Assembly (NCBI GenBank): GCA_019113025.1
Contig: DXIF01000056.1
Coordinates: 1 to 40,930, forward strand
DNA length: 40,930 nt
Source: Candidatus Anaerobiospirillum stercoravium
GTDB taxonomy: Bacteria; Pseudomonadota; Gammaproteobacteria; Enterobacterales; Succinivibrionaceae
Direction: 5' to 3'
Shown here in pieces: positions 24,781 to 33,769 of this stretch. The notes under the pieces are model-generated. The model saw only the letters and a list, made by a program, of their open reading frames with translations. It was not told where the DNA came from and did not search any database. How positions within the stretch are numbered: position 1 is the first letter of the stretch; the number at the start of each line of letters is the position of its first letter. The position numbers and the translations under genes were made by a program.

Positions 24781-26157
24781 TTAGCGCCCCGGCTCCGCTG
24801 GCGCCGCGGGCTCAGCATTTTCTTGCGGTGCTTTAGGCTCAGCGCCTTGCGCTAACTCATCGGGCAAATGCGGCAACTCATCCTCTGACAGCTTGGGATC
24901 TGGCACCAACTCGGTGTCTGCCACCCATGGCGTATTTTGCAAGGCCTCAACCGTGGCCGCTTGCTGCGCGCGCCCGGCGTCCATGAGACCTGCCACCTGC
25001 GCGGCGGTCGTCGTTTGGTCATAGGCCTGAGCCAAGACCTCGCTAAACGGGGCGCCGCTGACGGCTGCCGCCCCGTCAGGCGCTGGTGGCGGCGCGCTTT
25101 GCGCGGCCGCCTGCCCCGGCTGCGGATCGCGCGCGCGCATCTGCGCTAAGAACTGCGCGGTAAAACGCTCAAACTCTTCCTGATTAAATGGGGCGCTGGC
25201 AGGCGCCGCGGCGCTCTGAGCGCGCGGCGTGAACCCTGCGAGCTCAGGAGTATGGAGCTCAGGGCTAGGCCCCTCAGGCGAATGCACTTCAGGGGAGTGC
25301 ACTTCAGGCGCGTGCGGCGCGGCCCCATAGGGCGCAAATGGTGCTGCACCATAAGGGGCATAAGGCGCGCTGCCATAAGACGGATAAGGAGCGACGGGGA
25401 CTGCCGGGGCAGCCGCAAATGGCGCATAAGCCCCATAAGGGGCGTAAGGGGGCACTGGCGCCGCGCTCGGTGGTACCGCGTTCGGTGCCATGCTCGGTGC
25501 CATGCTCGGCGCAGAGTTTGGCGCACTCGGCCCAGAGCTTGGTGCGCTCTGCGGCGCAGCTGCTTGCGGCGGCGTTGACGCCTGTGCTGCGGCCGCAGAC
25601 TGAGGCGACTCAGGCTCGGTCAAGTCCATGAGGAAATTGACGTTAGCTGCGGTCACGCCTAACAGGATGTGGCGCTGCCCTACCTGCAACTGCACTACCC
25701 GCTCTTTTGGGCCCACCGCCATTTGCGCCTCAAGGCGCATCGGGCCGACCGCGCGCTGCACTAGGCGCGACTTCTTTAACAAAAAAGCAAAGAGGAAGAT
25801 CACACCTAAGATGGCTACGGTCGACAGCAGCCACTTAACTAGGCCCGTAGTGGTGTTCAGGCTGTTTTCCGCTAAGGGGCCTGAGGGCTTGGCGCGCTCG
25901 CTCTGAAAGCTTGAAAGCGTAGCGTCAAAGGACTTGCCTTGAGCTAAGGTCGAGGCAGTAGCGGGGGAGGATGCGGTGACCGTCTCAGCGTTCCCAGACT
26001 CAGCGTTCACGGCCGCGGCAGCGCTTACGGTCACGTCCGTGGTGCCATTTGAGGCGCCGTTATAGGTCACCTCTTCGGCACCAAGGTTGGTCGCGCCTAA
26101 GGCCAAGGACAGGCTCAGCGCTGAGCCTAAGATCAGGGGCAAGATACGTGCAGGCAT
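24781..26157 (-). CDS. fliO: FliO with a very long Pro/Ala-rich tail
   Basis: From ATG 26157 the protein has 458 residues, several times the roughly 120 of E. coli FliO. A signal peptide (MPARILPLILGSALSLSLALGATNLGA) precedes a Ser/Ala-rich periplasmic stretch. A membrane helix (WLLSTVAILGVIFLFAFLL, about 128-146) follows, then the conserved cytoplasmic FliO core (MRLEAQMAVGPKERVVQLQVGQRHILLGVT). Beyond this lies about 250 residues of low complexity with PYAPYGA and EVHSPE-type repeats. The upstream frame to 26280 is unlikely to be translated. FliO helps assemble the FliP ring. The role of the tail is unknown. Confidence 0.85.
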   Translation of the reverse strand: MPARILPLILGSALSLSLALGATNLGAEEVTYNGASNGTTDVTVSAAAAVNAESGNAETVTASSPATASTLAQGKSFDATLSSFQSERAKPSGPLAENSLNTTTGLVKWLLSTVAILGVIFLFAFLLKKSRLVQRAVGPMRLEAQMAVGPKERVVQLQVGQRHILLGVTAANVNFLMDLTEPESPQSAAAAQASTPPQAAAPQSAPSSGPSAPNSAPSMAPSMAPNAVPPSAAPVPPYAPYGAYAPFAAAPAVPVAPYPSYGSAPYAPYGAAPFAPYGAAPHAPEVHSPEVHSPEGPSPELHTPELAGFTPRAQSAAAPASAPFNQEEFERFTAQFLAQMRARDPQPGQAAAQSAPPPAPDGAAAVSGAPFSEVLAQAYDQTTTAAQVAGLMDAGRAQQAATVEALQNTPWVADTELVPDPKLSEDELPHLPDELAQGAEPKAPQENAEPAAPAEPGR

Positions 26158-26299
26158 AGAAAATCCGGATGACAAAAAACACAAAAGTGCCAGGCGGTGA
26201 CGTCTGACACTTTGCGGATTACGCCTTAGGGGCACTTGGGTCCCTGCGCGGCTCAATCTAAGCAGAAATAAGGTGGGCAAAAATGCTCAGCTGCGTTGG

Positions 26300-26701
26300 T
26301 TATTGCAGCTTCTTGATACGCTCAACCTGGCTGATAACGTCAGTTAAGCGGATACCAAACTTATCATTAACGACCACGACTTCGCCGTGAGCAATCAGAG
26401 TGCCATTAACCAAAACGTCGAGCGGCTCACCAGCTAAACGCTCCAGCTCAATGACCGAGCCTTGGTTTAACTGTAAGAGGTTGCGGATGGAGATCTTAGC
26501 GTGACCTACTTCCATAGTAATGGTAACAGGAATATCTAAGATCGCATCTAACTTCTTACGCTCTTCGCGCGAGAGCGGGGCCTTGCTCTTGGAAGGATCC
26601 TCAAACTGCTCTAACTCAGCAGCATTCATGGCGCCGTCAAGACCGTCGCCATCAGTGCTGGGCAGACCTTGGCTCCAATCGGTATTGTCCATTTCAGACA
26701 T
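26300..26701 (-). CDS. fliN: Flagellar switch protein FliN
   Basis: A 133-residue C-ring component. The frame extends upstream to 26758, but ATG 26701 has GTAGGAG seven bases before it. The SpoA/surface-presentation domain is clear: DAILDIPVTITMEVGHAKISIRNLLQLNQGSVIELERLAGEPLDVLVNGTLIAHGEVVVVNDKFGIRLTDV. With FliM and FliG it sets rotation direction. Confidence 0.96.
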   Translation of the reverse strand: MSEMDNTDWSQGLPSTDGDGLDGAMNAAELEQFEDPSKSKAPLSREERKKLDAILDIPVTITMEVGHAKISIRNLLQLNQGSVIELERLAGEPLDVLVNGTLIAHGEVVVVNDKFGIRLTDVISQVERIKKLQ

Positions 26702-26816
26702 TTCGGTACTCCTACTTCCCCGGAACCTAGGCCGGAGACTTGCTCTTAATCGGGGCACAGCTGAGGGCGCAGCCCTCAGCCCTAATCACAGGTGAGCGCA
26801 CTAAGCTGCACCCTGA

Positions 26817-27869
26817 TTAGTCGTCATCAAACTCTTCAAAGTCATCGTCATCCTCAATATTGATGCCCGAGCCCTTCAGAATCGAGAGATCGCTCTTCAT
26901 TGATGGAGGACGCTTGAGGATATCGGAAATCTTGATCGCCAGCTTGTCCTTGGTGCGGCCCAGTTTGGCGTGGTAGCTCGGCAGATCTTCGATGTAGACG
27001 AGGAGATTTTCTGGCATCTCGACATTTAAGACATCGCCTGGCTTTAAGTCCATGACCTGACCTAGGCTTAAGACGAGGTCTAACATCTTCACGCGCATAT
27101 CGACCTGCACGTCCATGACCTCTTCACGCAACGCCTTATTCCAGCGCACATCGGTGTCGCCCTTATCGGATTGGACACCGGCGTCCAAGAGCTCACGGAT
27201 TGGCTCGATCATCGAGTATGGGAAGGCGATGTGCATATCACCACCGCCACCATCGAGGTCGATGTGGAACTGGTTGACCACCAGCATCTCCGATGGGCTG
27301 ACGATGTTGGCCATGGCCGGGTTAACTTCGCTGTCGAGGTACTCAAACTCGACGTCCATGACCGGGGCCCAAGCTTCCTTGTAGTCTTCAAAGACCATCT
27401 TCAAAAGCTTTTGAATGATGCGGCGCTCAGTTGGCGTGAACTCACGGCCTTCGATCTTGGCTCTAAAACGGCCCTCGCCGCCGAAGAAGTTCTCAACCAA
27501 GATGAAGACCAAGCGGGCTTCTAACGTGACTAAAGCCGTACCCTTTAACGGGCGGAAGCGCACCATGTTCAGTGAGGTTGGCACGTACAAGGTCTGCACG
27601 TACTCACCGAACTTCATCATTTTGACGCCGATCCAGGTCACTTCAGCCGAGTGGCGCATCATGTTGAATAAGCTGATGCGCATATGACGCGCAAAACGCT
27701 CATCCACCAGCTCCAAGGTCGGCATGCGGCCACGGACGATACGCTCTTGCGAGCCGAAATCAAACGGCTTTACACCTTGACCGTCAGGGTTAAAATCCGG
27801 CTGGTCTTCGCCTTCGTCGTTGCCATGCAGCAGCGCGTCGATTTCATCCTGTGTTAAGAACTCAGTCAT
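26817..27869 (-). CDS. fliM: Flagellar switch protein FliM
   Basis: A 350-residue C-ring protein. The N-terminal LTQDEIDALLHG is the CheY-P binding segment. The middle domain has the FliG-contact region around VTWIGVKMMKFGEYVQTLYVPTSLNMV, and the C-terminal SpoA domain contains MDLKPGDVLNVEMPENLLVYIEDLPSYHAKLGRTKDKLAIKI. It ends in an acidic tail (EDDDDFEEFDDD). Presence of the CheY site implies a chemotaxis system elsewhere. Confidence 0.97.
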   Translation of the reverse strand: MTEFLTQDEIDALLHGNDEGEDQPDFNPDGQGVKPFDFGSQERIVRGRMPTLELVDERFARHMRISLFNMMRHSAEVTWIGVKMMKFGEYVQTLYVPTSLNMVRFRPLKGTALVTLEARLVFILVENFFGGEGRFRAKIEGREFTPTERRIIQKLLKMVFEDYKEAWAPVMDVEFEYLDSEVNPAMANIVSPSEMLVVNQFHIDLDGGGGDMHIAFPYSMIEPIRELLDAGVQSDKGDTDVRWNKALREEVMDVQVDMRVKMLDLVLSLGQVMDLKPGDVLNVEMPENLLVYIEDLPSYHAKLGRTKDKLAIKISDILKRPPSMKSDLSILKGSGINIEDDDDFEEFDDD

Positions 27870-27901
27870 AACAAGTTGTGTCCTTTAGCTCTACTGCAAG
27901 C

Positions 27902-28444
27902 TTACTGCATGACAAAGTTGGTGAACAAAACCTGCTCAACTAAGGGATCATTGATGACGCCCGTGAGCTTGGTTCTAATACCATCCAAGAGCAGCCGCTT
28001 GAAACGCTCGCGGCCCGATGGGCTCGCTAAGCTTTCGTAATCTTGCTGGGCGCAAATCTCAGAGATGGTGGCGCTAATCAAAGGCAGGTGCTTTTGCGCC
28101 AAGGTGGCATTTTGGACGCCATGGACCACTAAGGCGACATCCACTTGCACCATATGGCCGCGGCGGTTGTCACCGGGGAGATTGAAAGTAAAGGCCGAAT
28201 CAAAGCGGATGTACTGATCTGCCGTTAAAGCAGCCGGATCATCCATCGAGACCTCTTGGCCTGCGATCATGACCGCATTGTTGGCATCCAAGGAGCTAAA
28301 CGGCCACTTCTGATACAAGTAGGCATAGGTACCGTAACCGCCAACCACCAAGATGAAGGCGAGCACAAAGCCAATTAAGGCAAGAAGCTTACGACGTGAC
28401 TTCGACTTAAAGCCACTATCTAAATCATCAGCTTGCTCTGACAT
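27902..28444 (-). CDS. fliL: Flagellar basal body protein FliL
   Basis: A 180-residue single-pass protein: cytoplasmic N-terminus with KSKSRRK, a membrane helix (LLALIGFVLAFILVVGGYGTYAYL, about 19-42), then a periplasmic domain ending with the typical C-terminal VLFTNFVMQ. It supports the stator around the motor. A GGAGAGAGAA site precedes the ATG. It starts 32 bases before fliM. Confidence 0.93.
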   Translation of the reverse strand: MSEQADDLDSGFKSKSRRKLLALIGFVLAFILVVGGYGTYAYLYQKWPFSSLDANNAVMIAGQEVSMDDPAALTADQYIRFDSAFTFNLPGDNRRGHMVQVDVALVVHGVQNATLAQKHLPLISATISEICAQQDYESLASPSGRERFKRLLLDGIRTKLTGVINDPLVEQVLFTNFVMQ

Positions 28445-28851
28445 TTCTCTCTCTCCGTTGCCTGCTTGCAGCTCAGCTGCCTCACCACAACCTAAAACCT
28501 AACCCAAAGAAACAAGGAAAATAAGGGGAATAAGGTAAATAAGGGAAAAGGAAAAAAGGAAAACTCTAACCCAGCTCAATCAACTCAGCGGCGCGGGCCG
28601 ATAACAAGACCACCGCGCAGACTTCCCAGAGGGCCCCTGGCACGTTCCACCAAGACGCGATCAAGGCGCGCTCAGACACGCCTCAGCCTTGCTGCAAAGT
28701 CAAATATTCAGCAAGAATCTAAGGTTGCCCCCGATTTTAGCAAAGACTGTGCCCGGCCCCCAAGATCAAGTCCAGGCTTGATCTTGGGAGCCGGGCACGC
28801 TCAGAGCAATAAGTCCTGGCCCCACTTAAGGGCGCTGCGCGCCCCCTCAAA
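28445..28851. other. Gap between fliK and fliL
   Basis: 400 bp that split the flagellar block. From 28503 to 28560 the plus strand is a purine tract with short repeats of the type AATAAGGG. The large hairpin at 28749-28798 lies next to fliK. A separate promoter for fliLMNOPQR would be expected here, but I cannot point to one. Confidence 0.5.
28749..28798 (-). terminator. Very strong hairpin after fliK
   Basis: GTGCCCGGC-n-CCCAAGATCAAG pairs with its complement across a six-base loop, about 21 pairs with one mismatch. No long T-run follows on the minus strand. It probably ends or stabilises the fliK message. Confidence 0.65.
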
Positions 28852-31800
28852 CTAGGCCTTAGCGGCGGCGGCCTCCAGCTGCGAGGTCAACGCCTCCAAA
28901 CGGCTCATCTGCGCCAGGGCCGCCTTACCCTGCGCTACCGGCACCGTTGAAGTGGATGCGGCCAGCGCCGCGGCATCCGCCGCGCGCGCCCGCAAGGTCA
29001 TACCTGGTACTGGGTGGTGGTTAACCGCAGCGCGCTTAATGCCGCTGGTAGCCAGCGTCTGAGGCTGGATGCGGGCCTGATTGCGCAGACGACGAGGCGC
29101 GCGGTTAGCCGAAGTGGCGCTGTGCGCTGGCCCCTGAGCTTGCGCCTGGGCCCGGCTATGCACTAAGGCCGCAGCCGTCGTGGTCGTAGTCTCACCTTGA
29201 GTGAGCAAGGAGGCCGCGCTCTGATGTGGTGCGTGAGGTGCCTGTGGCTCAGCACTGTGCGCCATCATCTGGGCCCGAGCACTTTGCGTTCTGCCATTTA
29301 AGTCGACGCGAATCTCAGGCATTGGGGTCAGCGTGGTGCGCTCAACCCCAAAGTCCTTGGCGCTTAAGCTGCCATCGGGTACCGCGTCCGCTGCCGCGTC
29401 CGCGGTATCCGCCGCCGCACTTGGTGCCATCTGAGAGAGCAAGTCTGAGGCGCGATCAGGATCAAGGCCCGCATCGCGCAGCGTAGCGCGGGCGATGTCC
29501 TCGAGCTCCTTTGCGCTAACCGAGCTTAACAGCTCCTCGGTCGAAGCGCCTGAGCGCGCGGCCCGCTTGGCCTCTAAGGCCGCAATCTCATCTTCAATCG
29601 TGGCGACCTTGAGCTTATCGCGCTGACGCATCGCGTTCTCAGAGAGCTGAGCCACCGTGATATCAGGCAGCACGTAGCGCGTCGCCGGATGGACAAACTC
29701 GGCCTCGTGAGCAGGCTGGGCCTGCGTCGCTGGAGCGCGGGCGGCGGCAGTAGCACTGCCTGCGGCGGCAGTAGCGCTGCCTGCGGCGGCACCAGCAGAG
29801 CCGTGCGCGGCGGCAGACGCTTGCTTGGTCATAGCGCTGGTGGCACTAGCGCCGGCCGCAGCAACCTGAGCTGACTTAGCCTTTGCCGCAGCAGAGGTGG
29901 CGTTTGCCACCGCGACCGCGGTTTGCGCGCTGTCGCGGGTGTAGTCGTAAACGTTCACGTCGGTCGCGACATTTTGCTTGGCTAAGGTGTCACGCAGCTG
30001 CGGTAGCGCTTGGGCTAACAGCTCGCGGGTATGCGGATTCGCCGCCTGCAGCGATACCGCAATGGCGTTGTTGTCATCGCTTAAAGCAATCGAGATGCGC
30101 ATCTTGCCCAGCGAGTTCGGGCTTAACTCAACCGAGAGCTGCTTTAAGTTACGCGCTGCCATTTGCATGACGCGCTCATGCAGCGCTTGCGCATCTTCCT
30201 CCGCGTTACCGCTTAACGCAAAGCGCGTCAGCTCCGGCGGCAGTTGGGGCGCACTCTCAGTGGCGGCGCTTTGCGCGGTGGCTTGCTGGGCTTGCGCTAA
30301 ATTGACCTCGGAGCCCTCCGCCTCACCTGCCTCATCTTGCGTCTCATCGCTCTTACCGACATTGGCGCCGGTTAAGGTCGCAACGGCATCTGCGCCATCT
30401 TCACCGAACATTTCGGCATAGAGCTCACTGGTCTCGTAGGTCTCATAGAGGCCCTCGGTTAATGGGTTGAGCCGACCGCTTTGCTGCGCGGCTGCTTTGC
30501 CCAAACCAAAGGCGTTGGCCGCGGCGGCGGAAGTTGCGGTGGCAACCGCCGCCAGAGCCGCATTGGAGTTCTGAGCGGACGCAGCGCTGCCTTGCTTTAA
30601 GGACTTGACGGCCTCGAGCATGACGCTATTGGCCGCATTGAGATCTAAATTGTTGCCCTTAACCTCGAGCACTAAGGTCTCAAGGTTAGGATTAGGCTCG
30701 GTCACGCCCGCGCTGCGCTGGGCCCCAGCTAAGCGCAGTAAAGCCGCCTGGGCAGCCGTCGATGCGCCGTGCTCACTATTCTTAGCCGCCTGGGCCAAGT
30801 CTACCCCGTGGCTTAGATCCCGCGCGGCTGTGCGCTGCACCTGCGCCTTAACATCATCAGCACCCTGTGGTTGCGACAGCTCTGGGACCACTTGAGACTG
30901 ACCCGGCGTGCGGTTAGGCAGCGCGGAAGCGCCGTGGGAGTCCACGACCGCCTGCTTAGCCGCGGCAATTTCGGCATTACTTACGCCCGCCCCGGAGACA
31001 TTGATTCCGGCCACGTTGGCCTTGCCGGCCGTAGCGGCCGTACCGGCTGAGGTCGCGTGCGCCGACTGCGTTGACTGCTGAGTCGAATGTGCAAGACGCG
31101 TTAATTCTTGCGCTGAGCTGCTCTTAGCCTCGGACACCTTCACATTGGTGGCGCTGGCGACGCGCTGGGTATCTTCCACTGAGGCAGCACCATGATTGAG
31201 CGCTAAGGCGCTACGTGCCCCTTGAGTCAGGGCCTCCGAGCTTGAGCTCGGACCACTTTGAGTGATAACGCCCGAAATGACCTTTTGCTGGGTGGTAGTC
31301 GCAGCAGTTAAAGCAGCAACCTGATTATTGGAAGTTGGCAAATTGGCCAGCGTCTGGGCATTGCGCCGCTCAGCGGCCAAGGTCGCAGGATTGGCCATTT
31401 GCAGGCTGAGCTTGGAGACGTGGGTTTCACGAGCTAACACATCCAAGCGCTGCTTTAATTCTTGGGTATTGGAGCTATCAAGATCGACATCAGCGCTGCC
31501 CTCAGCCTCGGCGAGCGAACTTGCACTAGAGGACGAAGCAGGGACTGACCCGTCCTTACGCTCCGTGCTCTGATTTACTGACCCGCCCTTACGCTCCGTG
31601 CTCTGATTTAAAGTCTCAAGCTCCCCCGCGTTAAGCTCTGAGCTCACCCCATCGACCTGGAGCATGGCCCGCGCGGCGCGGGCGCTATTGGTGTTGGCGT
31701 CCGTGCCATAGCCGCCTTGCTCTAAACCGACCTGAGCGTTCGCGCCTAAATCAGTTGAGCCTTGCCCGGTGCTAGTACTGGTGCTCGCGCTCGCCGCTGC

Positions 31801-32388
31801 GGCCGCACTAATCGCGCCGGTGCGCGCCATGCTTCCGCTGTCCGCGCTCCGGCGCGCCATGGCCGAGGCTAACAGATCCGAGGGGCGGACCGCACCTGAT
31901 GCGCCAGCGGCCGCGGCCCCATCGCCGCCTGCGCGCTCAGCACTCACCTGCATGGAGTGCATTGCTTGGAGCTCTTGGCTTTGGGCCTGCAGCTGCGCGG
32001 CTTGCCGCTCATGGTTCTTGAGTTGGTCCGCAGCTAAATCATCTAAATGGTCTTGGGCGCGCCGCTCCGCGGCCAAGCCCTCCTTTTTTTTGCGCTCTTC
32101 CTCTTCTTGCTCATCCTTGAGCTCATCGGCCTTGGTTTGGATCTCATCGACCGCTTGGGCAAAGCGATCCTGGCCCTGAGCGCCACCAGAGTCAAAATTA
32201 CCCAGCTGGGTCTTGATCGAGGTCAGCATGGAGGAGAACTTATGCTCAATGCTGTCGTCCGCCACTCCCATTAAGAAGTCAAAGCGATTGGCCGTCGAAC
32301 CAGAGCTTGCACTCGAGCCCTTAGCCCCCGCCGCGTTTTTACGCTCGGCAACCGCTTGATTGGAATAGACATCAGGAAGCGTCTGCAT
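28852..32388 (-). CDS. fliK: Giant flagellar hook-length control protein FliK
   Basis: A 1178-residue protein, roughly three times E. coli FliK. It is exceptionally rich in Ala, Ser and Gln, with no signal peptide. The conserved substrate-switch domain (Flg_hook) lies at about 715-815: ELTRFALSGNAEEDAQALHE, LKQLSVELSPNSLGKMRISIAL, LLAQALPQLRDTLAKQN. Unusually, about 360 further residues follow, where FliK normally ends shortly after. An early coiled-coil-like stretch (about 85-145) contains EEEERKKKEGLAAERRA. STERKxGSVNQ is duplicated near 265-285. GAGG seven bases before the ATG supports the start. The molecular-ruler role is known for the family. The extra length is unexplained. Confidence 0.9.
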   Translation of the reverse strand: MQTLPDVYSNQAVAERKNAAGAKGSSASSGSTANRFDFLMGVADDSIEHKFSSMLTSIKTQLGNFDSGGAQGQDRFAQAVDEIQTKADELKDEQEEEERKKKEGLAAERRAQDHLDDLAADQLKNHERQAAQLQAQSQELQAMHSMQVSAERAGGDGAAAAGASGAVRPSDLLASAMARRSADSGSMARTGAISAAAAASASTSTSTGQGSTDLGANAQVGLEQGGYGTDANTNSARAARAMLQVDGVSSELNAGELETLNQSTERKGGSVNQSTERKDGSVPASSSSASSLAEAEGSADVDLDSSNTQELKQRLDVLARETHVSKLSLQMANPATLAAERRNAQTLANLPTSNNQVAALTAATTTQQKVISGVITQSGPSSSSEALTQGARSALALNHGAASVEDTQRVASATNVKVSEAKSSSAQELTRLAHSTQQSTQSAHATSAGTAATAGKANVAGINVSGAGVSNAEIAAAKQAVVDSHGASALPNRTPGQSQVVPELSQPQGADDVKAQVQRTAARDLSHGVDLAQAAKNSEHGASTAAQAALLRLAGAQRSAGVTEPNPNLETLVLEVKGNNLDLNAANSVMLEAVKSLKQGSAASAQNSNAALAAVATATSAAAANAFGLGKAAAQQSGRLNPLTEGLYETYETSELYAEMFGEDGADAVATLTGANVGKSDETQDEAGEAEGSEVNLAQAQQATAQSAATESAPQLPPELTRFALSGNAEEDAQALHERVMQMAARNLKQLSVELSPNSLGKMRISIALSDDNNAIAVSLQAANPHTRELLAQALPQLRDTLAKQNVATDVNVYDYTRDSAQTAVAVANATSAAAKAKSAQVAAAGASATSAMTKQASAAAHGSAGAAAGSATAAAGSATAAARAPATQAQPAHEAEFVHPATRYVLPDITVAQLSENAMRQRDKLKVATIEDEIAALEAKRAARSGASTEELLSSVSAKELEDIARATLRDAGLDPDRASDLLSQMAPSAAADTADAAADAVPDGSLSAKDFGVERTTLTPMPEIRVDLNGRTQSARAQMMAHSAEPQAPHAPHQSAASLLTQGETTTTTAAALVHSRAQAQAQGPAHSATSANRAPRRLRNQARIQPQTLATSGIKRAAVNHHPVPGMTLRARAADAAALAASTSTVPVAQGKAALAQMSRLEALTSQLEAAAAKA
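31545..31612. repeat. In-frame 33-bp direct repeat inside fliK
   Basis: A unit encoding NQSTERKxGSV occurs twice in tandem with only two base differences. It shows that the ruler region changes length by in-frame duplication. Confidence 0.8.
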
Positions 32389-32882
32389 GCTAAAACCTCA
32401 ACCTTAGTTGACCGCGCGCCTCACCCCAGGCCGCGCCAACCTAAGAAAACCAACAATAACGAGGAAAGCCTAAAATAGAGGCAGCCGCGGTGCGCCACGC
32501 GCACTGCTACCCCATTTGAAACGCAAGAATTGTGCCTACATAGCTACAGACAGCACCCCGGCTAAGCAAACCGGCAGCGCTGATCATCCCGACGCGCGCG
32601 CTATTCCACCCCCACTCTAGCCTGCGCCCACTCAAGCAACGCCGCTCAGACGCCACCCCAGAATCTCGACCAGCTCCCGACCTGACGCCCTCTTTCTGCC
32701 TAAGCTTCTCATTTTTGCCCCGGCTGCGCCCACCATGCAGCCGCGCGCCGCCCTATAATGGGGCGATTACCCCAACTAACTAACTAACTAACTACCTACC
32801 AAGCCAGCCACCCCCTGGGAGCTTGCCTTTTGGAGCTGCCTTTTGGAGTTTGCCTTTTGGAGCTTGCCTTTTGGAGTTTGCC
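32389..32882. other. Region between fliK and the small membrane protein
   Basis: There is no gene. TATAAT at 32753-32758 may be the -10 of a promoter for the gene at 32883, without a clear -35. A four-base repeat AACT occurs five times at about 32774-32793. It is followed by the 14-bp array listed separately. Confidence 0.55.
32818..32882. repeat. 14-bp tandem repeat, each copy with a Shine-Dalgarno sequence
   Basis: Units of the type TGGAGCTTGCCTTT occur about 4.5 times, one shortened to 13 bases. Each has GGAG followed by a TTG. The last GGAG lies six bases before ATG 32883 and so serves as its ribosome binding site. Confidence 0.88.
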
Positions 32883-33206
32883 ATGCACGAATTGCCGCCG
32901 CCCTTTCGCCGCCTTACGGGCCTCTTTTTCTTGGTGGTATTAGGGATCAGCGCGGTGCAGCTGGCGGCGCTGTACAGCTTTTTTGCTGACTACCTCAACT
33001 GGCCTACACTGCTTACGGCCCCGCTTGCCTTGATCTTAGCGGGCATTCCCATAGTCAGCGCCATCTTAAGCATCATTGCGGCCTACCAAGTGTGGCACTG
33101 GGAGCTGTGGCAAGCCCTTGCCCTCATGGGCGCACCCACCATTTTGTGGCTGAGCATGGAGCTCATCTCTTGGTTCTACCGCGCACTCACCAAAGTTAAG
33201 CGCTAA
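32883..33206 (+). CDS. Small membrane protein of unknown function
   Basis: A 107-residue protein, MHELPPPFRRLTGLFF onward, with about three hydrophobic segments (LFFLVVLGISAVQLAALYSFF; LTAPLALILAGIPIVSAILSIIAAY; WQALALMGAPTILWLSMEL) and a basic C-terminus (ALTKVKR). The open frame runs up to a TTG at 32823 through the tandem repeat, but ATG 32883 with the adjacent GGAG is far better. I do not recognise the family. Confidence 0.7.
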   Translation: MHELPPPFRRLTGLFFLVVLGISAVQLAALYSFFADYLNWPTLLTAPLALILAGIPIVSAILSIIAAYQVWHWELWQALALMGAPTILWLSMELISWFYRALTKVKR

Positions 33207-33506
33207 AGTCCTCGCTCTGCGCGCAAGGGCAAAGTCCCCAGCAGCGACCATAGGCTGAGCCCAGCGCAAATTGGGGCTGTCGCCGCGTCATTGTGCCCCA
33301 CCAAGCCGCCTAGCCTCGGACCCTAGACGCAAATGGCTTAAATAAGGGCGAAAATTTACATCTTACCCTATGGCAGCGATGTTGGGCCCGTGCCTGGGCA
33401 AAAAATTACGATTTTTTGTGACAAAGTTCTTGCAAGCCGGTGAAAAATCTCTATAATGAGCGCTGTCGCAAGGCACTGAGCCTTAAGACAGAAAAATTAA
33501 TTTGAT
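33207..33506. other. Region upstream of the tRNA genes
   Basis: No gene. AAAAAAT and ATTTTTT form an AT-rich inverted repeat at 33401-33417, just upstream of the tRNA promoter. The rest shows nothing I can interpret. Confidence 0.5.
33430..33457 (+). promoter_or_regulatory. Promoter of the tRNA-Leu genes
   Basis: TTGCAA, 16 bases, TATAAT. Transcription would start near 33464, about 40 bases before the first tRNA. Confidence 0.75.
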
Positions 33507-33594
33507 GCCCAGATGGCGAAATTGGTAGACGCAAGGGACTTAAAATCCCTCGGACTAAACATCCGTGCCGGTTCGACCCCGGCTCTGGGCACCA
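33507..33594 (+). tRNA. tRNA-Leu(UAA)
   Basis: An 88-nt tRNA with encoded CCA. Acceptor GCCCAGA pairs with TCTGGGC. The anticodon stem AGGGA/TCCCT encloses CTTAAAA, with anticodon TAA at 33541-33543. A long variable arm (CGGACTAAACATCCG) marks a class II tRNA, and GGTTCGACCCC forms the T-loop region. It closely resembles E. coli tRNA-Leu(UAA). Confidence 0.97.
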
Positions 33595-33650
33595 AGTTAC
33601 GATGCCATACATTTTCTGTTGACTCAGCCTTAAGACTTCAAAATTTGATT

Positions 33651-33738
33651 GCCCAGATGGCGAAATTGGTAGACGCAAGGGACTTAAAATCCCTCGGACT
33701 AAACATCCGTGCCGGTTCGACCCCGGCTCTGGGCACCA
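33651..33738 (+). tRNA. tRNA-Leu(UAA), second identical copy
   Basis: Identical over all 88 nt to the first copy, 56 bases downstream, and transcribed from the same promoter up to the terminator at 33747. Two copies of this tRNA fit the heavy use of TTA leucine codons in the surrounding genes. Confidence 0.97.
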
Positions 33739-33746
33739 AGCAATAA

Positions 33747-33769
33747 AACAACCTGCGGGTTGTTTTTTT
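33747..33769 (+). terminator. Rho-independent terminator of the tRNA operon
   Basis: ACAACC-TGC-GGGTTGT followed by a run of seven T bases, eight bases after the second CCA. Confidence 0.93.

Noticed and set aside
28852..32388. Many plus-strand open frames opposite fliK
   Set aside because: Antisense frames open because of the Ala/Ser-rich codon bias of fliK; fliK itself has the conserved Flg_hook domain.
33507..33738. Possible direct repeat of a mobile element
   Set aside because: The 88-bp duplicated unit folds into a complete tRNA-Leu(UAA) in both copies.
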